DNA from: DATLBY01 sp035526665
GTDB taxonomy: Bacteria; Acidobacteriota; Terriglobia; Bryobacterales; Bryobacteraceae
Reading direction: 5' to 3'
NCBI GenBank assembly: GCA_035526665.1
Contig: DATLBY010000288.1
Location: 1-19,608 of the forward strand
DNA: 19,608 nt
Shown here: positions 7,619 to 15,131 of the stretch, piece after piece
Position numbering within the stretch: position 1 is the stretch's first letter
Layout of the letters: each line of letters starts with the position of its first letter
The notes under the pieces: generated by a model
What the model saw: only the letters and a program-made list of their open reading frames with translations
What the model was told of the DNA's origin: nothing
Database searches by the model: none
Translations under genes and position numbers: made by a program

Positions 7619-9789
7619 GTGCGCTGGGAGGAAAGGCCGGTGAGTAACCTGGTGACGTCCGACGATTCGACCGGCGATCCAAAGTAGTGGCCTTGCGCTT
7701 CGTCGCACCCCGCTTCCCGGATCAATTCGAGTTGTCTTGTGGTTTCCACGCCTTCCGCGGTAACGCTTAAGCCCATGTTGTGAGCGAGTATAACGATCGT
7801 CTGAATCAGCGGTAAGGAGCCAGGGCCCAATTCTATTTCCCGCAAAAAGGACTGGTCGATTTTCAAAGCGTCAGCCGGCAGCCGCCGCAAGTAGCTCAGT
7901 GAGGAATAGCCGGTACCGAAATCGTCGATCGTGATGCGGATTCCAAGACTGCGCAACTCAGACATGCGCTTGACGGATTGCTCCACGTCGCGCATTACCA
8001 GGCTCTCAGTAAGCTCTAGTTCCAGCCAGCCGGCCGCCAGGCCGGTTTCCGATAAAATCTCAGCGACCGTGTTCACGAAATCACTCTGTCCGAACTGTAG
8101 CGCCGAAACGTTGACTGCGATCCGTACCGGTTCGTACCCGTCCCGCTGCCATTGTGCCGCTTGCTCGCACGCTTTTCGCAGCACCCAGAATCCAATGGGG
8201 AGAATCATGCCGCTTTCCTCGGCGATCGGAATAAACTGCCCGGGAGATACTCGCCCCATCTTCGGGTGATCCCACACCAGCAGCACTTCGAGGCCGGCCA
8301 GCTTACCATTCAATTCCACTTGGGGCTGATAGTGGATTTGAAATTCGTCATTGTCGAGTGCCCGGCGCAGATAGTTTTCCATCTCCAGGCGCTCCAGGGC
8401 CTTCGCGCTTCCCTCGGCGCTGAAACAGTGGACATCGTTTTTGCCGCTATTCTTTGCTACATACATTGCCGCGTCGGCATTTTGTAGCAATGTGGCGGCA
8501 TCCGTTCCGTCGTAGGGGTAAAAGCTCAGTCCCATGCTGGCTGTCACAAAAAGCTCATACGAATCCACGCGGTGTGGAGCCCGCAACGCCGCCAGCATCG
8601 TCCGCGCCGTTTCCACGGCCTTCTCAACGCTTTCCGTATCCGTGAGAATGGCGGTAAACTCGTCGCCGCCCATGCGAGCCAGCGTATGCCCCGGCTTCAA
8701 CGCATTCTGAAGTTTTCGGGCTACTTCCTTGAGCAGGTCGTCACCCACGCTATGGCCAAGCGTGTCGTTGATCTGCTTGAAACGGTCCAGGTCGATAAAA
8801 AGAACCGCTAGGAGCGAATCGTTTTCATTCGCGCGTACAATAGCGTGATCCAGACGATCCTTCAGCAGCACGCGGTTCGGCAGACCCGTAAGGGCGTCGT
8901 GGTGCGCCTGGTAAGCCAGTTGGGTGGTAAGCTGCCGCTGGTCGATCGCGATGCCGATGCTTTTTGCCATCAGCTCGATGATTTCCCTTCCCTGGGGGTG
9001 AGCGATGGCGGGGAACTGCGCTTCGGTGGACCAGAAAGCGATTGTCCCGAACACCCTCTCGTTCAATAATATAGGTGTTCCGATGAAGAACAGGTACGGC
9101 GCCGTTTCGGTCATCGTCGACGTCAGGGTCTTTTGCTCGGCGGTGATCCTGGTAAAAAGCGGCTGATGGAGCTTTGTCACGCCACCCTGCGAAGCTCTGA
9201 TCTCATGCAGATCCTCGTGTACGCGAGTAACGACTCCCTGCAGAACACTGAAAATCTCACAGCCGGTCGCCACATAGTCCTTCAAGAGGTTATGCAGGTG
9301 CTCATAGTTTGTGGTGCTGAGGCGATGCAGCAGCTGCAGGTGCCGGCTGAAACGGGCCAGTTCGCTGGTTTTTTCCAGCAGTTGCCGTTCGGCGGCAGTA
9401 TTCGCTATTTCCTCGGCGACATGCCGGCCCGATGCCTGGATGGCGGCTGGGGCTCCGTTCGCAAACAGCAGTTCCGCGTTTACTTCCAACAGCACGTCGT
9501 TTCCCGCCGCTCCATGAATGCAGACATTGTAGGCGGGTTTCTCCTTCCCTCCTCCGATCTGCTCCAAAATCATCTGTTCAGCGACACAACGATACTCGGG
9601 CGTGAGAAAGGCGAAAAAATTCTTACCGGTCAACGACGCGCATGAATATCCGGTGACCCGCTCAAATGCGGCGTTCGCACTTAAGATGTTCCCCTCGAGG
9701 TCGTGCACATATATCAACTCTGGTGAATCCCCCAACTTGGGCTGGGGTTGCTTGCTCAAATCGAGCATGCGTTTGGCTGCTTCTTTCAC
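7615..9789 (-). CDS. PAS-GAF-GGDEF-EAL cyclic-di-GMP signalling protein (724 aa)
   Basis: Domains in order: a PAS domain (about 20-125, LIYVHDLEGNILSANAAFERV, GYSCASLTGK), a GAF-like sensor (about 150-285), GGDEF (about 290-455) and EAL (about 465-720). The cyclase motif GGDEF is intact at 374-378, with LDRFKQINDTLGH before it. The inhibitory RxxD site is absent (KPGH at 365-368). In the EAL domain the phosphodiesterase residues look complete by spacing: Glu501, Asn560, Glu592, Asp622, Asp623, Lys643, Glu679 and Gln699. The namesake motif, however, is EVL, and the usual following arginine is Val505. No membrane segment is present, so this is a cytoplasmic sensor that may make and/or break c-di-GMP. 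The start is GTG at 9789, with AGGA just upstream (spacing short); an ATG lies at residue 8. It follows the prepilin peptidase gene by 49 bp. Confidence 0.93.
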   Translation of the reverse strand: MKEAAKRMLDLSKQPQPKLGDSPELIYVHDLEGNILSANAAFERVTGYSCASLTGKNFFAFLTPEYRCVAEQMILEQIGGGKEKPAYNVCIHGAAGNDVLLEVNAELLFANGAPAAIQASGRHVAEEIANTAAERQLLEKTSELARFSRHLQLLHRLSTTNYEHLHNLLKDYVATGCEIFSVLQGVVTRVHEDLHEIRASQGGVTKLHQPLFTRITAEQKTLTSTMTETAPYLFFIGTPILLNERVFGTIAFWSTEAQFPAIAHPQGREIIELMAKSIGIAIDQRQLTTQLAYQAHHDALTGLPNRVLLKDRLDHAIVRANENDSLLAVLFIDLDRFKQINDTLGHSVGDDLLKEVARKLQNALKPGHTLARMGGDEFTAILTDTESVEKAVETARTMLAALRAPHRVDSYELFVTASMGLSFYPYDGTDAATLLQNADAAMYVAKNSGKNDVHCFSAEGSAKALERLEMENYLRRALDNDEFQIHYQPQVELNGKLAGLEVLLVWDHPKMGRVSPGQFIPIAEESGMILPIGFWVLRKACEQAAQWQRDGYEPVRIAVNVSALQFGQSDFVNTVAEILSETGLAAGWLELELTESLVMRDVEQSVKRMSELRSLGIRITIDDFGTGYSSLSYLRRLPADALKIDQSFLREIELGPGSLPLIQTIVILAHNMGLSVTAEGVETTRQLELIREAGCDEAQGHYFGSPVESSDVTRLLTGLSSQRT

Positions 9790-9838
9790 TGTTCCTAAAA
9801 GGATGGTAGCTCAACTTGGCACACGAGGGTCAATTGCG

Positions 9839-10387
9839 CTAAGTCAGGAACCCGCCGCGCAGCAGCATCAAAAACATCAGAGTACCCAAAGATATAGCCA
9901 CGCCGTGAGGCATGGTGACAGCCTCCGATCCGCCGATATCGAGATCGCTGCGCGAAGCATGCGGGGCCCGCAAATGGAGCATCTCATGTAGGATGTAGCC
10001 CACGTTCTGCAAGCTTCGTCCCAGCCGTCCACGAAAAAGAAGAAATATAAGCGCGATAACTCCGCCGATCATGGACGTGAAAAGGAAGATCAAGAACCAG
10101 TTGTGCGCCCCGGTGATGGATCCTACGGCGGCCATGAGCTTGACGTCGCCCCCGCCCATTGCGCGCAGCATATACATCGGCACGTAGATCAGCAGCGCCA
10201 GGCCAAATCCTCCGGCTGCCAGCCGCAGCCCCGCCCATCCGTCCAAATAGATATTTAATAGGAAGCCTGCAATCAGTCCCGTAACAACCAGCCAGTTCGG
10301 GATGGTCCGCGAGCGTAAATCAGTCAAAGCCGCGGTAACCGTCAACAGCGCGGCCGCCAGTTGCAGAATGTCCGCGAGTGCCGTCAT
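9839..10387 (-). CDS. Type IV prepilin peptidase, CpaA/TadV-like A24 family (182 aa)
   Basis: This is a small polytopic membrane protein lacking the N-terminal methyltransferase domain of PilD, as in CpaA/TadV-type peptidases. The two catalytic aspartates of GxGD aspartyl proteases are visible: Asp23 in TDLRSRTIPNW and Asp81 in the GGGDVKLMA block. Hydrophobic segments fill most of the length (AAALLTVTAA, VVTGLIAGFLLNIYL, FGLALLIYVPMYML, FLIFLFTSMIGGVIALIFLLF and a C-terminal one). The enzyme cleaves leader peptides of prepilins or pseudopilins at the inner membrane. No pilin, secretion ATPase or secretin gene lies in the window, so its substrate is unknown from here. The next gene (GGDEF-EAL) is in the same direction 49 bp downstream, which could link pilus assembly to c-di-GMP. 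Confidence 0.9.
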   Translation of the reverse strand: MTALADILQLAAALLTVTAALTDLRSRTIPNWLVVTGLIAGFLLNIYLDGWAGLRLAAGGFGLALLIYVPMYMLRAMGGGDVKLMAAVGSITGAHNWFLIFLFTSMIGGVIALIFLLFRGRLGRSLQNVGYILHEMLHLRAPHASRSDLDIGGSEAVTMPHGVAISLGTLMFLMLLRGGFLT

Positions 10388-10473
10388 GCCAGAGACAAAT
10401 TCGTCATGGTTTGTTCTATTTAGTGTAGCGAAAGGCCGTCTGCTACCCTAAAAGTGACCGCTCCCACAACTGC
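10388..10473. other. Divergent intergenic region between prepilin peptidase and ZIP transporter
   Basis: This 86 bp spacer separates two divergent starts, so it should carry at least one promoter in each direction. I see no convincing -35/-10 pair, no inverted repeat typical of an operator and no metal-regulator-like palindrome. Confidence 0.4.
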
Positions 10474-11163
10474 GTGCAATCTTCATTTTTCCTCATCCCG
10501 GCCGTCTTTGCCCTCAGCGCGCTCGCAACCGGAGCGCTGGGCGTGTGGCTCACGGGCGCGCCTGAAATATCCCGGCGCATTGTCCCCGTCAGCGGCCTCA
10601 TTTTGATCCTCATCTCTTTTGTATGGATACTTCCGGAGCTCTCCTCCAGCATCGGGGGAGTGGCGGGACTCGCGTGCATGATGGCCGGCTTCGCGGCGAT
10701 CTGGTTGATCGACCGGTATTTATATCCTGTTTGTCCGTCCTGTTCTCACACGCATAATCACGATGCCTGCAGCGCTCGTTTGCACGGCTTCGGTGCTCCG
10801 CTGATCGCGGCGGCGATACTGCACAGCCTGTTCGACGGATGGGCCCTTGCGGCGGCTCAGATGCAGCGCGCCTCCGGGATCGGGTTTGCCGTTGCCTTTC
10901 ACAAGATGCCTGAGAGCATTGCGTTCGGCGTAATTTTGCGAGCCGCGCTTGGCTCCCGCCGCCAGGCAATCCTATGGCTCGTCCTCACCCAGATGGTAAT
11001 GCTCCTGGGATCGCTGCTCGAAACATTCACGGAACCGTTTCTAGGGGCACAATGGATCACAGTCCTGCTGGCGCTCGGCGGAGGCACATTTCTCTACCTC
11101 GGCGTACACGCTGTGCACGGTGAATGGAAGCGGCGCACCAGCCCGCAGGCAATTAGAGGCTAG
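10474..11163 (+). CDS. ZIP-family divalent metal transporter (229 aa)
   Basis: About seven or eight hydrophobic segments are visible. The ZIP metal-site motifs sit in two adjacent ones: HSLFDGWA (117-124, compare HSxxDG/HNxxEG in TM4) and AFHKMPESIAFG (141-152, compare HExPxE in TM5). LPEL at about 53-56 fits an earlier helix. Between helices 3 and 4 is a compact candidate metal-binding loop, CPSCSHTHNHDAC (87-99), with three Cys and three His. The family imports Zn, Fe or Mn into the cytoplasm; which metal cannot be told. It starts at GTG 10474, placing the first helix immediately at the N-terminus. Upstream ribosome-site sequence is weak. The 3' end overlaps the converging amidase gene by 11 bp. 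At 229 aa it is near the short end for bacterial ZIPs. Confidence 0.85.
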   Translation: MQSSFFLIPAVFALSALATGALGVWLTGAPEISRRIVPVSGLILILISFVWILPELSSSIGGVAGLACMMAGFAAIWLIDRYLYPVCPSCSHTHNHDACSARLHGFGAPLIAAAILHSLFDGWALAAAQMQRASGIGFAVAFHKMPESIAFGVILRAALGSRRQAILWLVLTQMVMLLGSLLETFTEPFLGAQWITVLLALGGGTFLYLGVHAVHGEWKRRTSPQAIRG

Positions 11164-12592
11164 GCACGGGAGGACGTTTGCGATGCCAGTCTGTCCGCTT
11201 CTGAAACTCTTTACCGATGGAGAGTATCAGGTTTTCCGTGAATGGGCGGCTGACAAGTTGAATCGCGATCGGGAGATTCCCGGCAAAGCCGCAGGGTAGC
11301 GACAGCGCCGGCAGGCCCGCCAGGTTTCCTCCAGGGATCAGCGCACGCATGCCCGCCAGCTTGGGCGCAGCGCTCTCGCCTGTGGTGTTGCGATCCAGTG
11401 GATCGGCCACCTTGGAGGCCACGGAATAGCGGCACGGCGCAAGAATTGCGTCTACATCGGTCAGCACTCTGCGGAACTCTTGCCGGACTAGCGTGCGCAG
11501 CCGCATCGCCTTCAAGTAATCTTTAGCCGGAATTTCAAGACCCGCGCGCAGGCCGGCCACTTGCTTCTTATCGGCAAGCTGGTCCACTTGCCCGCTCTGC
11601 ACCAGGGGCTCGAAGATGGAGGACCCCTCCGCCGAAATCACGGTACTCGTTGCGGCTCCATAGGGCAGATCCGCTATTTGCACTTCGACAAGCTGCAGAC
11701 CCATGCTCCGCAGTACTTCAATGGCAGCGCGGAATCCCTCCCGCGTGACCGGGTCGGCCCACTCCTCAAAATCGACCGGTGCGAAGCCCAGTTTTATCGC
11801 ACTGAGTTCGCGCGAAAACTGCGGCGCATAGTAAAAACTTTTGCCGGCCGATGCGTAGTCGTTCGCATCACTGCCTGCGATTGCCTGCAGTACCAGACCG
11901 CAATCTTCAGCGCTCCGGCACATAGGGCCCACTTTGTCCATGGTCCAGGACAACGCCATGGCGCCGAACCGGCTCACTAAGCCATATGTGGGACGGAGAC
12001 CCGTGATGCCGCAATAGGCGCTCGGCGTGAGAATCGATCCAGAAGTTTCGGATCCGAGGGCAAACGGAGCAAGCCCGGCCGCGACCGCGCTGCCCGATCC
12101 GCTGGATGAGCCGCCTGACCAGCGCGATTTATCCCAGGGGTTCAAACCCGGCCCAAATAGCGAAGCACCTGCTAACCGGTAGCCGCCACCGCCCGCCAGC
12201 TCCACCATGGAGAGCTTGGCCGCCAGAATCGCGCCGGCCTTTTCGAGTTTGGTCAGGACCGTGGCATCGTAATCGAAGACCTGTGCGGCGTATGGCTTGG
12301 CGCCCCAGGTGGTGATCTGCCCCTTCACGCTCAGCAGATCCTTGGCGCCGAACGGAATGCCTTGCAAGGGACTGCGGAATCGCTCGCGCTTCAGGTCTCC
12401 GTCTACCTCTTTCGCTTTCCGGACGGCCGGCTCACGCAAAGAAAGGGCCAAAGCGTTGTATTGCGGGCCTATCCGTTCCAGCCGGTCGCAAAATGCGTGT
12501 GTCAGCTCAACGGCGGAGAATTCCCGCGCGCGCAGCTTGGCGTTGAGCTCCGTAATCGTGGCAAAAAAGATATCCTCGGTGAAACTTGCCAT
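11153..12592 (-). CDS. Amidase signature (AS) family enzyme, GatA-like (479 aa)
   Basis: The Ser-cisSer-Lys triad can be placed: Lys84 in GIPFGAKDLLSVKG, cis-Ser162 in SGGSSSGSGSAVAAG, and nucleophile Ser186 in ALGSETSGSILTPSAYCGITG. The 24-residue distance from 162 to 186 matches FAAH (217-241). The glycine pair before the nucleophile is SG rather than GG, a common variation. AS enzymes hydrolyse amides; members include GatA, acetamidase/nicotinamidase-like and allophanate hydrolase-like enzymes. It is probably not GatA itself, because gatB and gatC are not adjacent. It has no signal peptide, so it is cytoplasmic. It starts 6 bp after the small Tat-leader gene, suggesting coupled expression at the distal end of the tol-pal block. 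The substrate is unknown. Confidence 0.9.
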   Translation of the reverse strand: MASFTEDIFFATITELNAKLRAREFSAVELTHAFCDRLERIGPQYNALALSLREPAVRKAKEVDGDLKRERFRSPLQGIPFGAKDLLSVKGQITTWGAKPYAAQVFDYDATVLTKLEKAGAILAAKLSMVELAGGGGYRLAGASLFGPGLNPWDKSRWSGGSSSGSGSAVAAGLAPFALGSETSGSILTPSAYCGITGLRPTYGLVSRFGAMALSWTMDKVGPMCRSAEDCGLVLQAIAGSDANDYASAGKSFYYAPQFSRELSAIKLGFAPVDFEEWADPVTREGFRAAIEVLRSMGLQLVEVQIADLPYGAATSTVISAEGSSIFEPLVQSGQVDQLADKKQVAGLRAGLEIPAKDYLKAMRLRTLVRQEFRRVLTDVDAILAPCRYSVASKVADPLDRNTTGESAAPKLAGMRALIPGGNLAGLPALSLPCGFAGNLPIAIQLVSRPFTENLILSIGKEFQKRTDWHRKRPPVPSL

Positions 12593-12598
12593 GTTGGA

Positions 12599-12796
12599 TC
12601 AAGGCTTGAAAACGAAGCTGGGCTCGACCGACATCGAAACTGAAGCTTTAGCGAGCTGCTCGCTATTCTGCTTTATTTGCGCCCGCGACAACGCGTCGTA
12701 ATCAGGTGGGGCCGTACTATCTGACGGCCCTTGCGCGCTAACGGGAATCGCCGTTAGCGCTACCGCGAAGCCTCGACGCGTCAATTTCACATCCAT
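12599..12796 (-). CDS. Small protein with Tat-type leader (65 aa)
   Basis: I choose the ATG at 12796 because GGGAGG lies 6 nt before it. An in-frame TTG two codons upstream is discounted, since it directly abuts that site. The N-terminus LTRRGFAVALTAIPVSAQ has a twin-arginine motif (Arg7, Arg8, Phe10), a weakly hydrophobic core and an AxA-like cleavage site near residue 21. The mature part would be only about 44 residues, polar, ending in SVSMSVEPSFVFKP. The family is not one I can name with certainty. From memory, similar RR-leader small proteins accompany amidases in acidobacteria (unverified). Export through Tat of such a short protein would suggest folding or binding a cofactor or partner before transport. 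It is 21 bp from aroDE and 6 bp from the amidase. Confidence 0.6.
   Translation of the reverse strand: MDVKLTRRGFAVALTAIPVSAQGPSDSTAPPDYDALSRAQIKQNSEQLAKASVSMSVEPSFVFKP
12735..12760. repeat. Perfect inverted repeat inside the Tat-leader gene
   Basis: GCGCTAACGG at 12735-12744 is the exact reverse complement of CCGTTAGCGC at 12751-12760, with a 6 nt loop. It lies within the codons for A-L-T-A-I-P-V-S-A of the leader peptide. No T-run follows on either strand, so it is not a standard terminator. It could form an mRNA hairpin about 36 nt into the coding sequence. Confidence 0.75.
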
Positions 12797-12802
12797 GGAC
12801 AA

Positions 12803-12808
12803 CCTCCC
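12803..12808 (-). promoter_or_regulatory. Ribosome binding site deciding the start of the Tat-leader gene
   Basis: GGGAGG reads on the minus strand with a 6 nt spacer to the ATG at 12796. This favours that ATG over the TTG at 12802, which would leave no spacer. Confidence 0.65.
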
Positions 12809-12817
12809 TGGCCGCGG

Positions 12818-14323
12818 CTAGGCGTGCCCCAATATTTCTAACGCCGCCTTTTCCATCGTAGGCCGCGGAGCCGCCTCGCCCGTCCAGATTTCAAACTGTT
12901 GTGCCGCCTGCTCCAGAAACATACTCAGACCCGGTATCACTTCCTTATTCTGCTCCTTGGCGCGCTTCACCAGGAGGGTCTCCAGCGGGTTGTACACCAT
13001 ATCGAATACCATTTCAGCGGGAATGCGGTCCTCAAAAAAACATTCGCCCACATGGGGAAACATGCCGAGGGGCGTGGCATGCACTAGAGCATCGAAGTTC
13101 CGCGATCCGATCTGCTCTTTCAACAGCGGCTCGGCGCCGCATACCTTCGCAAGGGCGCGCACACGATCCGGGTTGCGGCCTACGATCGAGACTTTGGCCC
13201 CCGCGTCTACCAAGGCAAAGGCAGCGCCCCGCGCGGCTCCTCCGTTGCCGACCAGCAATACCGAGGATTTGGCAAGCCGCATCCGCTTGCGCAAGGGAGC
13301 GGTAACACCCGCCGCATCGGTGTTTGTGCCGCGCCACTTTCCTGCCTTCCGCCATACCGTATTCACCGCGCCGATACGGCGCGCCAAAGGATCTACCACA
13401 TCCAGATACCGCATGATCTTTTGTTTGTGCGGGATCGTGACACTGAACCCCGCAATCGGAAGATTTTCGGCAAGTGTAAAAAAATCCTTTAATTGGGTGG
13501 GCGGAACGAGAAACGGGAGATAAACGGCATCCAAACGCTTGGACTGAAACGCACGATTGTGTACAGCAGGCGAGATCGAGTGGCGGACCGGGTCGGCGAT
13601 AACGCCGTAAATTTTGGCCAGCTTGGAGAATTTTTCCACCCGGTACAGATTCCGCAGCAGCCTTGCGCTCATCTGCCCCACGGCAGTGCCTGCGGCCGAT
13701 GTCGGCGCGGCGTAGGTGTACAAACTGCCGAACGCTGTCGATAATATTCGTGTCGGGAAACCGAGCTCCCCCATGGCGAGCAGGATCACCGCCTCCTTGG
13801 GGTGTGCTTTCCCAATGGAAAGGACGCGTTGGATATCGCTGGGTTTCCGTGCCGTGGTCACCAGCTTGTAGGCGTCGGCCGGAATGCGCAGCATGCGGCG
13901 CATGAGCGCATCCACTGAGGGAGTTGTCTCGTAATTGTGATACGAGAGCACGAAGCAGGTGCGGCTGCGCAGCGCATCCAGCTTAACGCCCACAGCCTCG
14001 GCACTTTCAATCTCGACATCCACGGCCCGGGCTCCGGCCTCAACCGCATCCTCCAGAATCCGGACCTGCTCCTCGATGCTGCCGTTGAAGCGGCCATGGT
14101 TCTGATGCCGGCGGCAAGTAGCGAGAATACTCGCATCCGGGTATTCATCTAGAAATGTTCGTATCGCCTGAATGCCATGTTCCGGGTTGTTCAGATAATC
14201 GAGCCGGAACTCAAAAAACCGCTCGCCCTCGCGAATCTCATGCCTCGCATGCTCGAGTAGCATCTCAGGCTCGGCGAAGCCCATAGCGATACAGATTCGG
14301 GGAAACGAGGTTCTCGATGCCAT
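12818..14323 (-). CDS. aroDE: Bifunctional 3-dehydroquinate dehydratase / shikimate dehydrogenase (AroD-AroE fusion, 501 aa)
   Basis: Residues 1-225 are a type I dehydroquinate dehydratase: FEFRLDY, DVEIES, the general base His129 in LSYHNYE and the Schiff-base Lys153 in AYKLVTTARK. Residues about 235-501 are AroE: YGVIADPVRHSISPAVHN (Ser249/Ser251 substrate clamp), SVTIPHK with Lys300, NTDAAG with Asp336, the NADP loop VGNGGAARGAA (358-368), VGRNPDR and a closing SMFLEQAAQQFEIWTG. Together they carry out two consecutive shikimate-pathway steps, dehydroquinate to dehydroshikimate to shikimate, as in the plant DHQ-SDH fusion. I start at ATG 14323. An upstream ATG at 14464 would add 47 basic residues that merely read the deoC-like gene's 3' end out of frame. 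The gap to the upstream gene is 55 bp, and no strong ribosome site is seen. Confidence 0.93.
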   Translation of the reverse strand: MASRTSFPRICIAMGFAEPEMLLEHARHEIREGERFFEFRLDYLNNPEHGIQAIRTFLDEYPDASILATCRRHQNHGRFNGSIEEQVRILEDAVEAGARAVDVEIESAEAVGVKLDALRSRTCFVLSYHNYETTPSVDALMRRMLRIPADAYKLVTTARKPSDIQRVLSIGKAHPKEAVILLAMGELGFPTRILSTAFGSLYTYAAPTSAAGTAVGQMSARLLRNLYRVEKFSKLAKIYGVIADPVRHSISPAVHNRAFQSKRLDAVYLPFLVPPTQLKDFFTLAENLPIAGFSVTIPHKQKIMRYLDVVDPLARRIGAVNTVWRKAGKWRGTNTDAAGVTAPLRKRMRLAKSSVLLVGNGGAARGAAFALVDAGAKVSIVGRNPDRVRALAKVCGAEPLLKEQIGSRNFDALVHATPLGMFPHVGECFFEDRIPAEMVFDMVYNPLETLLVKRAKEQNKEVIPGLSMFLEQAAQQFEIWTGEAAPRPTMEKAALEILGHA

Positions 14324-14378
14324 TAGCGTTAGCGGCTTATCAGGATACCATGCCTCTTTCGCGTGTCTGACGTCCGCT

Positions 14379-15065
14379 TCACCCTTCTGCCGCCGCTCCC
14401 GACGCCTGCTGCTCCAGTTGCGTTTTCCAGTCTTCCAGAATCGATGCTGTTTCCGTGGTGCCAAAGCGGTGGCAACCGGACTCCTCCACTTCGAGGGCCT
14501 GTGCCAAGGACTCCACTCCGCAAGCTGCCTTCATCAGCAGCCGCTCCTTCAACTGGGATTGCATCAGGCGAAGCTCATGAAGATCATAGTCCACCGTGAT
14601 CATGGGCGCTTCGATGCGCCGCAATATCTTCGCGGCAATTACTTTCAGGTCTTCGGTCAAATATCGCGTGCCGATGGAGACTTTCAATAGCGCCCCGGCT
14701 TCCTGGCAGGACTTCGCCATCTGCATCAACTCCATCTCCACATACTGGAATTGCCGGGATATCAGTTTGCCGACGTTGATTGTGATATCCAGCTCGCGTG
14801 CTCCACGGCGCAAAAGATCCCGGCCTTCGTAGAGCTTCACGGCTGTGCTGGTCGAACCGTCCGGATAACCAACGGTGCTCGCCAGCTTCACCGGGCTGCC
14901 TTCCATCCAGCGCATCGCCGCATCCACATCGGAGGGCCTCACCACTACGCTTGCCACTCGATATTCGCGCGCCACACGGCATCCTTCGGCGATTTCGTCG
15001 TCGGAGAGTTCCGGCCGCAGCAGCAGGTGATCCACCATACCCGCGAGCGCTTCATAGGTTTGCAT
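14379..15065 (-). CDS. DeoC-like (deoxyribose-phosphate aldolase fold) protein, likely catalytically altered (228 aa)
   Basis: The overall pattern is that of class I DeoC/DERA: VDHLLLRPELSDDEI at the start (compare IDHTLL), VVRPSDV, TVGYPDGSTSTAVK (compare VGFPxGxxxxxxK), ELDITINVGKL with Asp93 in the place of E. coli Asp102, LLKVSIGTRYLT, and MKAACGVESLAQALEVEESG with Lys179 at the Lys201 position. The block that should read VKTSTGF, with the Schiff-base lysine and phosphate loop, is instead MITVDYD (155-161) followed by a short deletion. The late GTSS phosphate motif is GTTE. It may therefore not be a working 2-deoxyribose-5-phosphate aldolase. It has a good ribosome site (GAGGA) before the ATG and lies between cpoB and aroDE in the same direction. 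Confidence 0.8.
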   Translation of the reverse strand: MQTYEALAGMVDHLLLRPELSDDEIAEGCRVAREYRVASVVVRPSDVDAAMRWMEGSPVKLASTVGYPDGSTSTAVKLYEGRDLLRRGARELDITINVGKLISRQFQYVEMELMQMAKSCQEAGALLKVSIGTRYLTEDLKVIAAKILRRIEAPMITVDYDLHELRLMQSQLKERLLMKAACGVESLAQALEVEESGCHRFGTTETASILEDWKTQLEQQASGAAAEG

Positions 15066-15131
15066 TCTTTTTCCTCGCTTAATCGATCAGGGGAAGTCGC
15101 TCCAGGAAGGGTAAATGAACGGAGGGAAATA

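Noticed and set aside
7040..7708. 222-codon minus-strand open frame
   Set aside because: It is antisense to the glycine-zipper gene and runs into the GGDEF-EAL 3' end; composition is Arg/Gly-rich and featureless.
14324..14464. 47-residue N-terminal extension of AroDE from an upstream ATG
   Set aside because: The residues are highly basic and simply read the end of the deoC-like gene in another phase; the AroD domain begins at the ATG at 14323.
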